The position numbers and the translations under genes are program-made. Of a stretch of DNA of 64,000 nt, positions 27,377 through 35,088 are shown piece by piece. This DNA is from Noviherbaspirillum_A sp047237965 (GTDB lineage Bacteria > Pseudomonadota > Gammaproteobacteria > Burkholderiales > Burkholderiaceae_D). The DNA is taken from positions 558,001 through 622,000 of the forward strand of contig NZ_JBDFLX010000001.1 in NCBI RefSeq assembly GCF_047237965.1, read 5' to 3'. How positions within the stretch are numbered: the first letter of the stretch is position 1; every line of letters begins with the position of its first letter. The notes under the pieces were generated by a model, which did not search any database, had not been told where the DNA came from, and saw only the letters and a list, made by a program, of their open reading frames with translations.

Positions 27377-28522
27377 ATGGCTACACTGGAACAAAGCATC
27401 GATGTCAACGTCCCGGCGGCCGCCGCCTATGCGCTCTGGCTGCAGGCGGAAGGCTATCCGCGCTTCATGGAAGGCGTGCGGGAAGTAAGCCGCGTCGCAG
27501 ACAACCGCCTGCACTGGCGGGCCATGCGGCACGAGCATGACGTCGAATGGAACTCCGAAATCACCGAAACCATTCCCGACCAGCTGATCCGCTGGCGCGA
27601 CCTCGGCGGCCAGCACCATGGCAGCCTGGCGTTCGAGCCCTTGCAGGCCGGCCAGACCCGGATCCGCATGCGCATGGAATTCGATGCGCTGCCGATCGAC
27701 CGCGAGCAGGCGCTGACCCAGCGCATCGCGGGCGATCTCGACCGCTTCAAGCGCATGGCCGAACAGCAGGGCATGCCGGCTGAAGGCAGCGACGCCATGG
27801 CCGGCGCCAGCGCCTCTGCCAACGCTTACGCCAGCGCCGATGCTGCCGGCAGCGCCGACGCTTATGCCGACGCCACCCGGAGTCCCGTGGGCAAGACAGT
27901 CGGCCAGACCGGCGCCGAGCGCGAAGAGGCACGCGCCTCGACCACTGCCGGCGCACAGCAGGCGCAGGCTGCACAGGGCGCGCATGGTGACGGCGAACAG
28001 GACGCGGCAGGGCGCAGCGACGGCGCCGCCCGCGGCGGCCCCCAGGCTTGGCTGCGCAGCCAGTTTGCCGGCTGGGAAGATCCGATGGCGCTGGTGCGCA
28101 AGGTCACCGAGGAAGCGGACCAGCTGTTTGCGCGCTTCATCGGCCGTCCGATCGCGGCCAAGAGCGGCGAAGGCGGCGAAGCCGGCAAGTGGATGCCGCC
28201 GGTGGAAGTGCTGCAGCGCGACGACCGACTGCTGATCTGCGTCGATCTGCCCGGCATCAGCCGCGAGAGCGTCCATGTCGAAGTCCAGCGCGACCGGGTG
28301 CTGGTTGACGGCGAGCGCAAGGATGAATTTGCATCCGGCAATGCGCCCGGCTTTCGCCGTTCGGAGCGCAGCTACGGGCCATTCCACCGCACCGTGCCGC
28401 TGCCCGAAGGCGTCGACCCGGACTCCGCGCAGGCAAGCATGCGCGACGGCGTGCTGGAAATCTCGCTGCGCATGCCCAGCCCGGCCAAGCGGCGCGGCAA
28501 GCGGCTGGACATACAGGACTGA
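27377..28522 (+). CDS. SRPBCC-Hsp20 fusion protein
   Basis: A 381-residue protein made of two usually separate modules. Residues 1-135 are an SRPBCC/polyketide-cyclase-like START-fold domain (QSIDVNVPAAAAYALWLQAE; HEHDVEWNSEITETIPDQLI; GSLAFEPLQAGQTRIRMRME). An Ala-rich linker (135-220) follows. Residues 225-262 resemble the helix preceding Hsp20 cores, and 275-378 form an alpha-crystallin domain (DDRLLICVDLPGISRESVHV; RSERSYGPFHRTVPLPEGVD; MRDGVLEISLRMP). The C-terminal I-x-I anchoring motif is not obvious. ATG 27377 follows GGAGAGAG. No stop or shift interrupts the linker, so the fusion is real in this sequence. Confidence 0.85.
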   Translation: MATLEQSIDVNVPAAAAYALWLQAEGYPRFMEGVREVSRVADNRLHWRAMRHEHDVEWNSEITETIPDQLIRWRDLGGQHHGSLAFEPLQAGQTRIRMRMEFDALPIDREQALTQRIAGDLDRFKRMAEQQGMPAEGSDAMAGASASANAYASADAAGSADAYADATRSPVGKTVGQTGAEREEARASTTAGAQQAQAAQGAHGDGEQDAAGRSDGAARGGPQAWLRSQFAGWEDPMALVRKVTEEADQLFARFIGRPIAAKSGEGGEAGKWMPPVEVLQRDDRLLICVDLPGISRESVHVEVQRDRVLVDGERKDEFASGNAPGFRRSERSYGPFHRTVPLPEGVDPDSAQASMRDGVLEISLRMPSPAKRRGKRLDIQD

Positions 28523-28705
28523 GCGGCGCGGCCAGCGGGCCGACCGTCCGGGGCGCGGCATGGAACGCCTGCTGGCGGTGCATGTGCCGGGATTGATGAC
28601 CGGCCGCCAGTCCAGCAGCCAGCCGGTTTTACCTCTTTCGTCACGCCGGCGGCATGGCGCCGGCCAGTGATGTGTCGACTTTCTTTGAAACAGGAGCGTC
28701 GTTGC

Positions 28706-29020
28706 ATGCTTGCAGACCTTACCGGATGGATCAGCGCGCTGATCCTGATCCTCACCATCTCGCGCCAGGTGTACAAACAGTGGCGCAGCCGCAGTACCGC
28801 CGGCGTGTCGAGCTGGCTCTTCATCGGCCAGCTGGCCGCCTCCACCGGCTTTGTGATCTACAGCTTCCTGGTCGAGAACTGGGTCTTCGTCGCCACCAAT
28901 GCCTTCATGCTGCTGACTGCCGTGGTCGGCCAGCTGATCTATCTGGACAATCGGCGGCGCGAAGAAAAAAAGCAGAATCGCATGCCCGGTACCGCGCCGC
29001 GCAATACCGAACCGGCATAA
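28706..29020 (+). CDS. SemiSWEET/PQ-loop membrane protein
   Basis: A 104-residue protein with three membrane helices. Helix one is followed by SRQVYKQWRSRSTAGVSSWL, the semiSWEET pattern (P/Q-x-x-x-x-x-R-T-x-x-x-S), then GQLAASTGFVIYSFLVENWV and FVATNAFMLLTAVVGQLIYL. The canonical PQ proline is replaced (RQ). Family members dimerise to pass sugars. CAGGAG precedes ATG 28706. Confidence 0.8.
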   Translation: MLADLTGWISALILILTISRQVYKQWRSRSTAGVSSWLFIGQLAASTGFVIYSFLVENWVFVATNAFMLLTAVVGQLIYLDNRRREEKKQNRMPGTAPRNTEPA

Positions 29021-29128
29021 AGTTTGCATAATTGTCATGATATGGCCACCGTCCGTGGCTGCCGCGCCGGCCGAGACGCCTGCCCGGCGCCGGCGGCGCC
29101 GCTTTTCAATCGATGCAGAGGTAATGCA

Positions 29129-29392
29129 ATGAATGACCCAGACGAACATGAACATAGTCCCAAGACGCTGCTCAAGACCATGGCGGTTGCCGCAGTGCTG
29201 GCTGCCGCGGTGAGCGCCTGCAACAAGTCGCTGGACAAGCCGGCGCTGCCGCAGCCTCCCCGGCCGCATACTTCCGAGGCCAGTCCTGGCCCCATTGAAC
29301 TCAAGCGCGCCATCTTCAGCGTACAGCCGGGCGATCCGGTGTTTTACCGCGCCGGCGAGCAGCACGCCCCGCGATTCGTGATCCAGACCTGA
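29129..29392 (+). CDS. Small lipoprotein-like protein
   Basis: An 87-residue protein with an N-terminal cytoplasmic tail (MNDPDEHEHSPKT), one hydrophobic segment (LLKTMAVAAVLAAAVSACNK, lipobox VSAC) and a short proline-rich mature region. Family not recognised. AGAGG lies 8-13 bases before ATG 29129. The acidic/His-rich stretch before the hydrophobic segment is unusual for a lipoprotein signal, so it could instead be a single-pass membrane protein. Confidence 0.55.
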   Translation: MNDPDEHEHSPKTLLKTMAVAAVLAAAVSACNKSLDKPALPQPPRPHTSEASPGPIELKRAIFSVQPGDPVFYRAGEQHAPRFVIQT

Positions 29393-29424
29393 GCGCCGTG
29401 TCAGTGTTGAACAAGGAGGGAGCG

Positions 29425-29961
29425 ATGTTCCGAGTCACCATCGCCATGCTGCTGGCAGGCTGCTTCATGGCCACTGCCGCGCACGGGCAGACGCCCGAGG
29501 CCCCGGTGCAGCCGCAGACCGAAAGAGGCGTGCAGTATCTGTGCGGCGGCGTCGGGCAGGATGAGTCCGAGTACATGAAAACCCAGGCCCGCAGCCATGG
29601 CCTGCTGATGACATTCGCCACCCGCGACGGCAGTTACCTGGCCAAGGTGCATGTCGACATTGCCGACCGCAAGGGCGCCCACCTGATGGCCATCGATTGC
29701 GATGCGCCGATGCTGCTGGTCGACCTGGCGCCCGCCAATGGCTATCGCATTCTGGCGCAGACCGGCGGCGTCAGCCTGCATCGCACCGCCAGCGTCAGAA
29801 AAGGGGGCAACAACCGCGCGGTGTTCGTCTGGCCAAGCCAGGACGGCCCGTCGGAGAAACCGACCCGCGCCGAGAAGCGCGGCCTGCCCGAACCGGACGG
29901 CCCATCCGACCCGCAGGGCGAACCGCAACTGCGCAGCCAGTCTGAAATGCGGCGCCCATAA
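29425..29961 (+). CDS. Exported carboxypeptidase-regulatory-like protein
   Basis: A 178-residue protein with signal peptide (MFRVTIAMLLAGCFMATAAH, then GQ). The mature region (QYLCGGVGQDESEYMKTQAR; LLMTFATRDGSYLAKVHVDI; MLLVDLAPANGYRILAQTGG) forms a beta-sandwich pattern like the carboxypeptidase-regulatory-like proteins common in Oxalobacteraceae. The C-terminal 50 residues are Pro/Arg/Asp-rich and likely disordered. AAGGAGGGA precedes ATG 29425 ideally. A large hairpin follows the stop. Confidence 0.65.
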   Translation: MFRVTIAMLLAGCFMATAAHGQTPEAPVQPQTERGVQYLCGGVGQDESEYMKTQARSHGLLMTFATRDGSYLAKVHVDIADRKGAHLMAIDCDAPMLLVDLAPANGYRILAQTGGVSLHRTASVRKGGNNRAVFVWPSQDGPSEKPTRAEKRGLPEPDGPSDPQGEPQLRSQSEMRRP

Positions 29962-29978
29962 AACTGCCCGACGTGAAA

Positions 29979-30027
29979 ACAGCGCGGCATGAAAGCGTTC
30001 CGTAGGAATGCCTTCATGCCGCGCTGT
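29979..30027. terminator. Long hairpin between convergent genes
   Basis: Two 23-base arms pair at 21 positions around a GTA loop: ACAGCGCGGCATGAA... (29979-30001) and ...TTCATGCCGCGCTGT (30005-30027). It lies 18 bases after the stop of the rightward gene and 60 bases beyond the stop of the leftward entericidin gene, so it probably acts as a bidirectional RNA 3' end. No U-run is present. Confidence 0.6.
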
Positions 30028-30086
30028 CATTGTGCGGCATGCCTGCGCGATGCATCGAGACCGTGTCCCGACGCCGCGCCGGCAGA

Positions 30087-30227
30087 TTACTTGGCCTGCT
30101 GGCGGGAAGCCGCGTCCTGCACCTTTTCGCCGCCGCGCTCGACGTCCTTGCCCATGCCTTTCATCGTGTTGCAGCCGGTCAGGCCCATCACCATCAGCAC
30201 ACCCATTACAGCGATCAGTTTTTTCAT
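30087..30227 (-). CDS. Entericidin A/B-family lipoprotein
   Basis: A 46-residue lipoprotein: signal MKKLIAVMGVLMVMG, lipobox LTGC (C19), then the short amphipathic NTMKGMGKDVERGGEKVQDA typical of entericidins. These are small envelope lipoproteins linked to stationary-phase lysis control in enterics. AGGGA lies just upstream on the coding strand. No second entericidin gene is adjacent. Confidence 0.88.
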   Translation of the reverse strand: MKKLIAVMGVLMVMGLTGCNTMKGMGKDVERGGEKVQDAASRQQAK

Positions 30228-30332
30228 GATGTTTTCCCTATAAGTAATTAGCCATGACGGCCATCTTTCCTGTATTTGCCTTCTTGCCCGTCGCCAGGAA
30301 AGCCACGCCGGAGGCAATTCAAAAAAAGCGGC

Positions 30333-30737
30333 TCAGCGCCGCGAACGGATCATTTGCGTCAGGGACGCCAGTCCGCGCGTGGCCACCCGCATCTTGGCCG
30401 GGTCCTGCAGGGTCGTGGTGATCATCGCGGCGGCGCTGCTGACCAGCGGCGCGGCGCGGCCGAGGCTGCTGATGGCGCGCCGCGGCCCGATGACGACCAG
30501 CGCCGCCACGCCGCCGGCGATCAGCCAGGGATGGCTGAGCAGCCAGCGCATGCTCTGGCTGCGCGGAAAGGGGTGGCTCACCGGGTCATGCATCATTTCC
30601 TTCATGCTCGGGCCGGGGTCTCCCGCATCCACTGCATTCAACTGCTGGCGATAGGACGCCCGGCTGGCATGGATCCTGGCCAGCAGCGCATCGCGCTGTT
30701 CTTCCAACGGCCCGTCTTGCGGCGGCTTTACGGTCAT
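30333..30737 (-). CDS. YqjK-like protein
   Basis: A 134-residue protein, third in a yqjD-yqjE-yqjK-type operon. N-terminal charged helix (PLEEQRDALLARIHASRASY) resembles YqjK; a hydrophobic segment (WLIAGGVAALVVIGPRRAIS) and a basic tail follow. Its start overlaps the stop of the preceding yqjE-like gene by four bases. Assigned mainly from position and the N-terminal pattern. Probably an inner-membrane stress protein. Confidence 0.65.
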   Translation of the reverse strand: MTVKPPQDGPLEEQRDALLARIHASRASYRQQLNAVDAGDPGPSMKEMMHDPVSHPFPRSQSMRWLLSHPWLIAGGVAALVVIGPRRAISSLGRAAPLVSSAAAMITTTLQDPAKMRVATRGLASLTQMIRSRR

Positions 30738-31135
30738 AGCGTTTCCTTGATCAGGTCAATGTCACGCTGCACTTCTGCGCGCACATGGGAAAATGGCTCG
30801 GATGGCGCGACATGCTTCCTGGCCAGGAACAGGCCGGCGCCGGCGCCGGCGCCAAAGGCAAGAAACACCAGCCAGGCCACCAGGATGCGGTAGTCGCTTT
30901 CCCAAAAGCTGACGATGATGGCCACGCCCAGGAAGACCGTTGCCAGCAGGCCGAAGATGGCGGCGATGGCAAAGCCGATCGCCTGCTTGACCAGAACCGC
31001 GCCCTGCATCTTCGTTTCGATTTTCAGCAGGCTCAGGTAGTCGCCGACGCGCTCGCTCATCATCAGCGCGAGCTGTTTGGATTTTTTTATCTTCTCGAAC
31101 ACATGAAACCCCAGATCTGGTTGGACGATGGACAA
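30734..31135 (-). CDS. YqjE-like holin-superfamily membrane protein
   Basis: A 133-residue protein of the Phage_holin_3_6/YqjE family. A cytoplasmic helix (SERVGDYLSLLKIETKMQGA) precedes two membrane helices (FAIAAIFGLLATVFLGVAII and ILVAWLVFLAFGAGAGAGLF). In enterics YqjE accompanies YqjD, an inner-membrane ribosome-binding protein. It sits between yqjD- and yqjK-like genes on the same strand. Confidence 0.82.
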   Translation of the reverse strand: MSIVQPDLGFHVFEKIKKSKQLALMMSERVGDYLSLLKIETKMQGAVLVKQAIGFAIAAIFGLLATVFLGVAIIVSFWESDYRILVAWLVFLAFGAGAGAGLFLARKHVAPSEPFSHVRAEVQRDIDLIKETL

Positions 31136-31166
31136 GCGCAGCCCGGCAGGCAGGCCGCGCGCCCTG

Positions 31167-31526
31167 TCAGCGGCGCGTGATCGCGCCCAGCACCAGGCCG
31201 ACGCCGGCGGCGATCGCCAGCGCCTGCACCGGTCTTTCCTTCACATATTCGCTGGTCATGTCGACGCCGCGGGTCAGTTGTTCCTGCGCCTGGCCAGCCA
31301 TGTCCTGGGCCGCCACGCGCATCGTGCCGAAGCGCGCCAGCAGGCGGTCGCGGGCGTCGCGCAGTTCACGGTCGGTCAGGGTGGACGCCTTGGCGAGCAG
31401 GGCATCGAGATCTTTCTTCAGGTCGGCAAGGTCGCCGCGCAGATTGCCGCCGGAGCTGGCGCCGTTCTGGTCTTCGGCGTCCATGTCGATGGCGGATGAC
31501 AGGTCTCCCGGGTAGTTCGTTTCCAT
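31167..31526 (-). CDS. YqjD/ElaB-family (DUF883) protein
   Basis: A 119-residue protein with a long amphipathic helix (NLRGDLADLKKDLDALLAKA) and a C-terminal glycine-rich anchor (PVQALAIAAGVGLVLGAITR, then R). The anchor is characteristic of YqjD/ElaB/YgaM tail-anchored proteins, which bind ribosomes at the membrane in stationary phase. ATG 31526 has CAGGAGAAG upstream on the coding strand; the open frame continues upstream without a better start. First gene of the yqj-like operon. Confidence 0.88.
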   Translation of the reverse strand: METNYPGDLSSAIDMDAEDQNGASSGGNLRGDLADLKKDLDALLAKASTLTDRELRDARDRLLARFGTMRVAAQDMAGQAQEQLTRGVDMTSEYVKERPVQALAIAAGVGLVLGAITRR

Positions 31527-32002
31527 TGACTTCTCCTGTTTCTCTGTTTTGAAGGGACTGAACTTCTTGGGCTGGTGTTGCAAGGGCTGTGCCACACAGC
31601 CGAAAACGCCGTAACAACTTGATAACACTGGAAATACGGGGCAGAGCGTACCGGATGGTTGCTGCTCTGTCATGGAGTTTGCACAACTTACATGCATATT
31701 TTTCCACTATTCCGCGGTGATCGATGGTCCCTGCGACCGCGGTCGAAGGCTAGGAGCCTGCGCGGCAGAAGGGTTGGCGGCTGCAAGGCGCGAGAAAACC
31801 GTCCAGTTCGGCATCACCAACTGCGCCGAGGGGATCGGCAAAGCGGTGCTTTGCCCACTGGGCTTGTTGGCACTACCAAACTGTCCTCGCTTTTCCGCAC
31901 GTTTCGCAACAAAGCCTTCTGCCGCTCAGGCTCCTGGTGACGTCGCGCAAGGCAGCCTGCCACGTGCTGTGCGGCACAGGTCGGGTCCGTTATCATCGCG
32001 GC
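31527..32002. other. Intergenic region upstream of the yqjD-like operon and the cytochrome pair
   Basis: A 476-base region between divergent genes. It contains the leftward promoter of the yqjD-like operon in an AT-richer part (31560-31720). The rest is largely filled by a 188-base element bounded by inverted repeats (31750-31937). No protein-coding gene is supported. Confidence 0.4.
31750..31937. repeat. MITE-like element with 23-base terminal inverted repeats
   Basis: The left end (31750-31772) begins CTAGGAGCCTGCGCGGCAGA and the right end (31915-31937) is its inverted copy at 21 of 23 positions. The 142-base interior has no gene. Shorter relatives of the same end sequence occur at 37256-37327 and 51432-51472, so this is a dispersed non-coding family. 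It lies 65 bases before the dihaem cytochrome gene. Confidence 0.65.
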
Positions 32003-32731
32003 ATGACACCATTCCGCACATCCATCTTGGCCGCGGGGCTGGCACTGGCGGCCACGTCTGCCCAGGCGCAGCCGCAGCCGCAGACCGTTCCCGACACCAT
32101 GGCCCAGCGCACGGCCGCCTGCATCGGCTGCCACGGCGAACAGGGCCGCGCCGCCAGCGACGGCTACTATCCGCGCATCGCCGGCAAGCCGGCCGGCTAT
32201 CTCTACAACCAGCTCATCAATTTCCGCGAGGGCCGGCGCAGCTATCCGATGATGGTCTACATGGTGAGCCATCTGTCGGACGACTATCTGCAGGCGATGG
32301 CGGAGCATTTCGCCAGCCTGCATCCGCCGTATCCGCCGCCGCAGCCGCTGCAGGCAAGCGCGGCGCAGCTCGCGCGCGGTCGCCAGCTCGCGCTCGATGG
32401 CGACCGCAAGGCCGATGTGCCGGCCTGCGTGGCCTGCCATGGCACGGCCCTGACCGGCATGGCGCCGGCCATCCCCGGCCTCCTGGGCCTGCCGCGCGAC
32501 TATCTCAGCGGCCAGTTCGGCGCCTGGAAGAACGGCACCCGCCATGCGGCGCGGCCTGACTGCATGGCGACCCTGGCCACGCGGCTGTCGGTGGAAGACA
32601 TCAGCGCGGTCTCGGCCTGGCTGTCGCAGCAGCCGGTGCCGGCCAATGCCATGGCCGTGTCCGACACTGCCGCCACGCTGCCGCTCGACTGCGGCAGCGT
32701 GGCGCAGGCGAGAAAGGCGGGCCGGCCATGA
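32003..32731 (+). CDS. Dihaem cytochrome c (c4-like)
   Basis: A 242-residue periplasmic protein with signal peptide (MTPFRTSILAAGLALAATSA, then QAQ) and two haem-binding motifs, CIGCH and CVACH. Each is followed by a distal Met region (ARIAGKPAGYLYNQL-type and MAPAIPGLLGL). The arrangement is that of cytochrome c4-type electron carriers. The stop overlaps the start of the triheme gene by four bases, indicating a two-subunit unit. ATG 32003 is the first Met before the signal peptide. Confidence 0.88.
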   Translation: MTPFRTSILAAGLALAATSAQAQPQPQTVPDTMAQRTAACIGCHGEQGRAASDGYYPRIAGKPAGYLYNQLINFREGRRSYPMMVYMVSHLSDDYLQAMAEHFASLHPPYPPPQPLQASAAQLARGRQLALDGDRKADVPACVACHGTALTGMAPAIPGLLGLPRDYLSGQFGAWKNGTRHAARPDCMATLATRLSVEDISAVSAWLSQQPVPANAMAVSDTAATLPLDCGSVAQARKAGRP

Positions 32732-34005
32732 AGCGCGTGCTGATCCTGGTCGTGGCGCTGCTGATCGCGGTGCCGGCCGCCGTACTGGCCTGGCAGATGA
32801 TGCAGCATCCCGACCGCGCGCATGCCGCGCAGCCGGTGGCCGACAAGGCGGCCCAGATCACGCGCGGCGCCTACCTGGCCCGCGTCGGCGACTGCATGGC
32901 GTGCCATACCACGCGCGGCGGCCAGCCCTATGCCGGCGGGCGCGCCATCGCCACGCCGTTCGGCGCGCTGTACTCGCCCAACATCACGCCGGACGCCACC
33001 GGCATCGGTGACTGGAGCGCCGACGACTTCTGGCGCGCCATGCACAATGGCCGCGGCCGCGACGGCCGCTTCCTGTACCCGGCCTTTCCCTACACCAGCT
33101 ACACCCAGGTAAGCCGCGAGGACAGCGACGCCATCTATGCCTGGATGCGGACCCTGGCGCCGGTGCGGCAGGAAAACCGGGAACACGCATTGCGCTTCCC
33201 GTACAACCAGCGCTGGCTGCTGGCCGGCTGGCGCGCGCTGTATTTCCGCCCCGGGATATTCGAGCCTGAGCCTGGCCAGCCGCCGCAGTGGAACCGCGGC
33301 GCCTACCTGGTGCAGGGGCTGGGGCATTGCGTGGCCTGCCACAGCAGCCGCAATGCGCTTGGCGCCACGCCGCTGCGCGGCGACCTGTCGGGCGGCATGA
33401 TCCCGGTGCTGAACTGGTACGCGCCGGCGCTGACGCCGCAGGGCGCCACCGGCATGGCCGACTGGGATACTGCCGACCTGGCGCGTCTGCTCAAGACCGG
33501 CGTATCGATGAAGGGCGCGGTGTATGGGCCGATGGCGGAAGTGGTGGCGCAGAGCCTGCAGCATCTGAGCGACCAGGATGCGCGGTCGATGGCGGTCTAC
33601 CTGAAGTCCCTGCCGCAGCAGGCGGCGACGCCGGCCGCTGCCGCCACGGTCAGCGATGCGCAGGCGCAGCGCCTGCTGGAGCAGGGCGCGAAGCTGTACG
33701 AGAAGCACTGCGCCGAATGCCACCGGGCCGACGGCAGCGGCAAGCCGCCTGCCTACCCGCGCCTGGCCGGCAACCATTCGATCGCCGCCTCGTCGGTCAA
33801 CCCGATCCGCATGGTGCTCAACGGCGGCTATCCGCCCAGCACCGCCGGCAATCCCCGGCCGTACGGCATGCCGCCGTATGGGCCGATGATGAATGACGAG
33901 GAAGTGGCGGCGGTGGTCAGCTATGTGCGTTCGGCCTGGGGCAACCAGGGCGCGGCGGTGGGGCCGGGGGAGGTGAGTCGTTATCGGACGGTGCCGTTGG
34001 AGTAG
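32728..34005 (+). CDS. Triheme cytochrome c (alcohol/aldehyde dehydrogenase cytochrome subunit type)
   Basis: A 425-residue protein with an N-terminal membrane anchor (VLILVVALLIAVPAAVLAWQ) and three haem motifs: CMACH, CVACH and CAECH. The sequence around each (RGAYLARVGDCMACH; GAYLVQGLGHCVACHSSRNA; YEKHCAECHRADGSG) matches the cytochrome subunit of membrane-bound dehydrogenases that pass electrons to quinone or oxidase. No catalytic dehydrogenase subunit is adjacent, so its electron donor is not encoded here. Translationally coupled to the dihaem gene. Confidence 0.9.
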   Translation: MKRVLILVVALLIAVPAAVLAWQMMQHPDRAHAAQPVADKAAQITRGAYLARVGDCMACHTTRGGQPYAGGRAIATPFGALYSPNITPDATGIGDWSADDFWRAMHNGRGRDGRFLYPAFPYTSYTQVSREDSDAIYAWMRTLAPVRQENREHALRFPYNQRWLLAGWRALYFRPGIFEPEPGQPPQWNRGAYLVQGLGHCVACHSSRNALGATPLRGDLSGGMIPVLNWYAPALTPQGATGMADWDTADLARLLKTGVSMKGAVYGPMAEVVAQSLQHLSDQDARSMAVYLKSLPQQAATPAAAATVSDAQAQRLLEQGAKLYEKHCAECHRADGSGKPPAYPRLAGNHSIAASSVNPIRMVLNGGYPPSTAGNPRPYGMPPYGPMMNDEEVAAVVSYVRSAWGNQGAAVGPGEVSRYRTVPLE

Positions 34006-34081
34006 AGGCGGATTGCGGGGGCGCTCGTTGCCGCGGCACGGCGGGTTTGGCTTGTGGCGGTATCGAGGAGGGGCTGGTATG

Positions 34082-34860
34082 CAGTTGCGGTTGCAGTTGC
34101 CGTTGCTTTTGAAGTTGCGGTTGCCGTTGCAGTGAAATCCCGTTGAGCGCGCCGTGTCAGCGGTGCCCGGAGCGGGAAAAGGTGCGGCGTCTGTCTGAGT
34201 CAAGCGCAGCTTGGCGAGTTTAGCCGCGCCCCGCTCCAGGTACCGCTGGCACGGGCACCCCGCGCAGCGGGGCGCGATCATCGGGTCGCCTTTTTTGGTT
34301 ACTTTTTTGGCGAAGCAAAAAAGTGACCCGGCCGCCGGGACGGACTCCCGGCTTGTCTCCACGGCAGTGCAATCGCCTTGCGTCACCCGGCAAGGCACGG
34401 GCAGCACTGTCGGTGTTGCTTTTGACGTGTTCGTTGAACATGGTTTAACGTCAAAAGCAACTGCTGCTTCGCAGTGACGTCTTTACGGCTGATGAAGCAA
34501 CACGATCACACTATCGTCATGACCAGGCCGGGAGTTCGCCCCGGCAGGCGACCTACTTCTTTTGCTTCGCCAAAAGAAGTAGGCAAGAAAAGGCGACCCG
34601 GTGATCGCGCCCTCGCTGCGCGAGGGTCCCCGTGCCGTCGGTGCATGGAGCGGGGCGCGGCTAAACTCGCCAAGCTGCGCTTGACTCAGACAGACGCCGC
34701 ACCTTTTCCCGCTCCACGCACCGACGTCACGGCGCGCTCAACGGGATTTAAAAGCAACGTCAAAAGCAACTGCAACTGCAACTGCAACTGCAACTGCAAC
34801 TGCAACTGCAACTGCAACTGCAACTGCAACTGCAACTGCAACTGCAACTGCAACTGCAAC
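34082..34860. repeat. Composite inverted repeat with GCAAC hexamer ends
   Basis: Two copies of a roughly 200-base sequence face opposite ways (about 34132-34328 and 34548-34748). They share the run CGGCTAAACTCGCCAAGCTG and much of its flanks. Each copy carries a strong hairpin at its inner end (34297-34328; 34553-34582, 12-base perfect arms around CTTCGC) and a GCAAC-type tract at its outer end. The centre holds a further 13-base inverted pair, GTTGCTTTTGACG (34415-34427; 34449-34461). Either hairpin could terminate transcription arriving from its side. Confidence 0.75.
34771..34860 (+). repeat. Tandem hexamer (TGCAAC)15
   Basis: Fifteen perfect copies of TGCAAC with no interruption, forming the outer end of the right half of the composite repeat. 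The equivalent tract of the left half (34082-34132, read on the minus strand) is degenerate (GCAACG/GCAACC/GCAACT). Perfect hexamers like this are prone to length change by slippage. Confidence 0.9.
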
Positions 34861-35010
34861 GGCCATTGCACCAGTGCCTCCCCAAACTAGCCTTGAAGCG
34901 CAGCACCTACAACCCGCGCATTGCGCCGCATCGGCGCGCTCCCTCATCACCCAATTCCATCCTGCACCGCACCATCAAATCTGCTTGACCAAAAATCATG
35001 TTCAGACCGA

Positions 35011-35029
35011 ATATCCGACAAACGGACAT
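35011..35029. promoter_or_regulatory. Possible operator palindrome upstream of the FadR-like gene
   Basis: ATATCCG-acaaa-CGGACAT is an inverted repeat with 6 of 7 arm positions matching, 60 bases before the start of the GntR-type regulator gene. Autoregulatory operators of this family have this size and position. Not tested. Confidence 0.35.
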
Positions 35030-35088
35030 TAATTCGATCAGCGACACGGACCACAGCAGCTTTCCCTTAATCCAGAGGACAGGAAAGA

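Larger units (their letters stand above)
34006..35088. other. Long non-coding region dominated by repeats
   Basis: More than 1 kb between the triheme cytochrome and the FadR-like gene. Positions 34082-34860 are an inverted composite repeat. Open frames across it translate into repeat-derived sequence on both strands and are not supported as genes. Positions 34890-35088 form the upstream region of the regulator gene. Confidence 0.6.

Noticed and set aside
34235..34265. TGGCACGGGCACCCCGC as a sigma-54 promoter
   Set aside because: The -24 half matches but the -12 half lacks TGC at the required spacing, and it lies inside the repeat composite.
32500..34407. A 635-codon minus-strand open frame across the cytochrome genes and the repeat
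   Set aside because: It reads antisense through haem motifs and into the composite repeat; no domain or start signal supports it.
34771..34860. CRISPR-like periodicity
   Set aside because: The unit is a six-base perfect tandem repeat without spacers, not a CRISPR array.
34474..34890. A plus-strand open frame ending in an Asn/Cys repeat (from TGCAAC)
   Set aside because: It is a translation of the dispersed repeat and the hexamer tract. The same peptide pattern appears from the inverted copy on the other strand, as expected for non-coding repeats.
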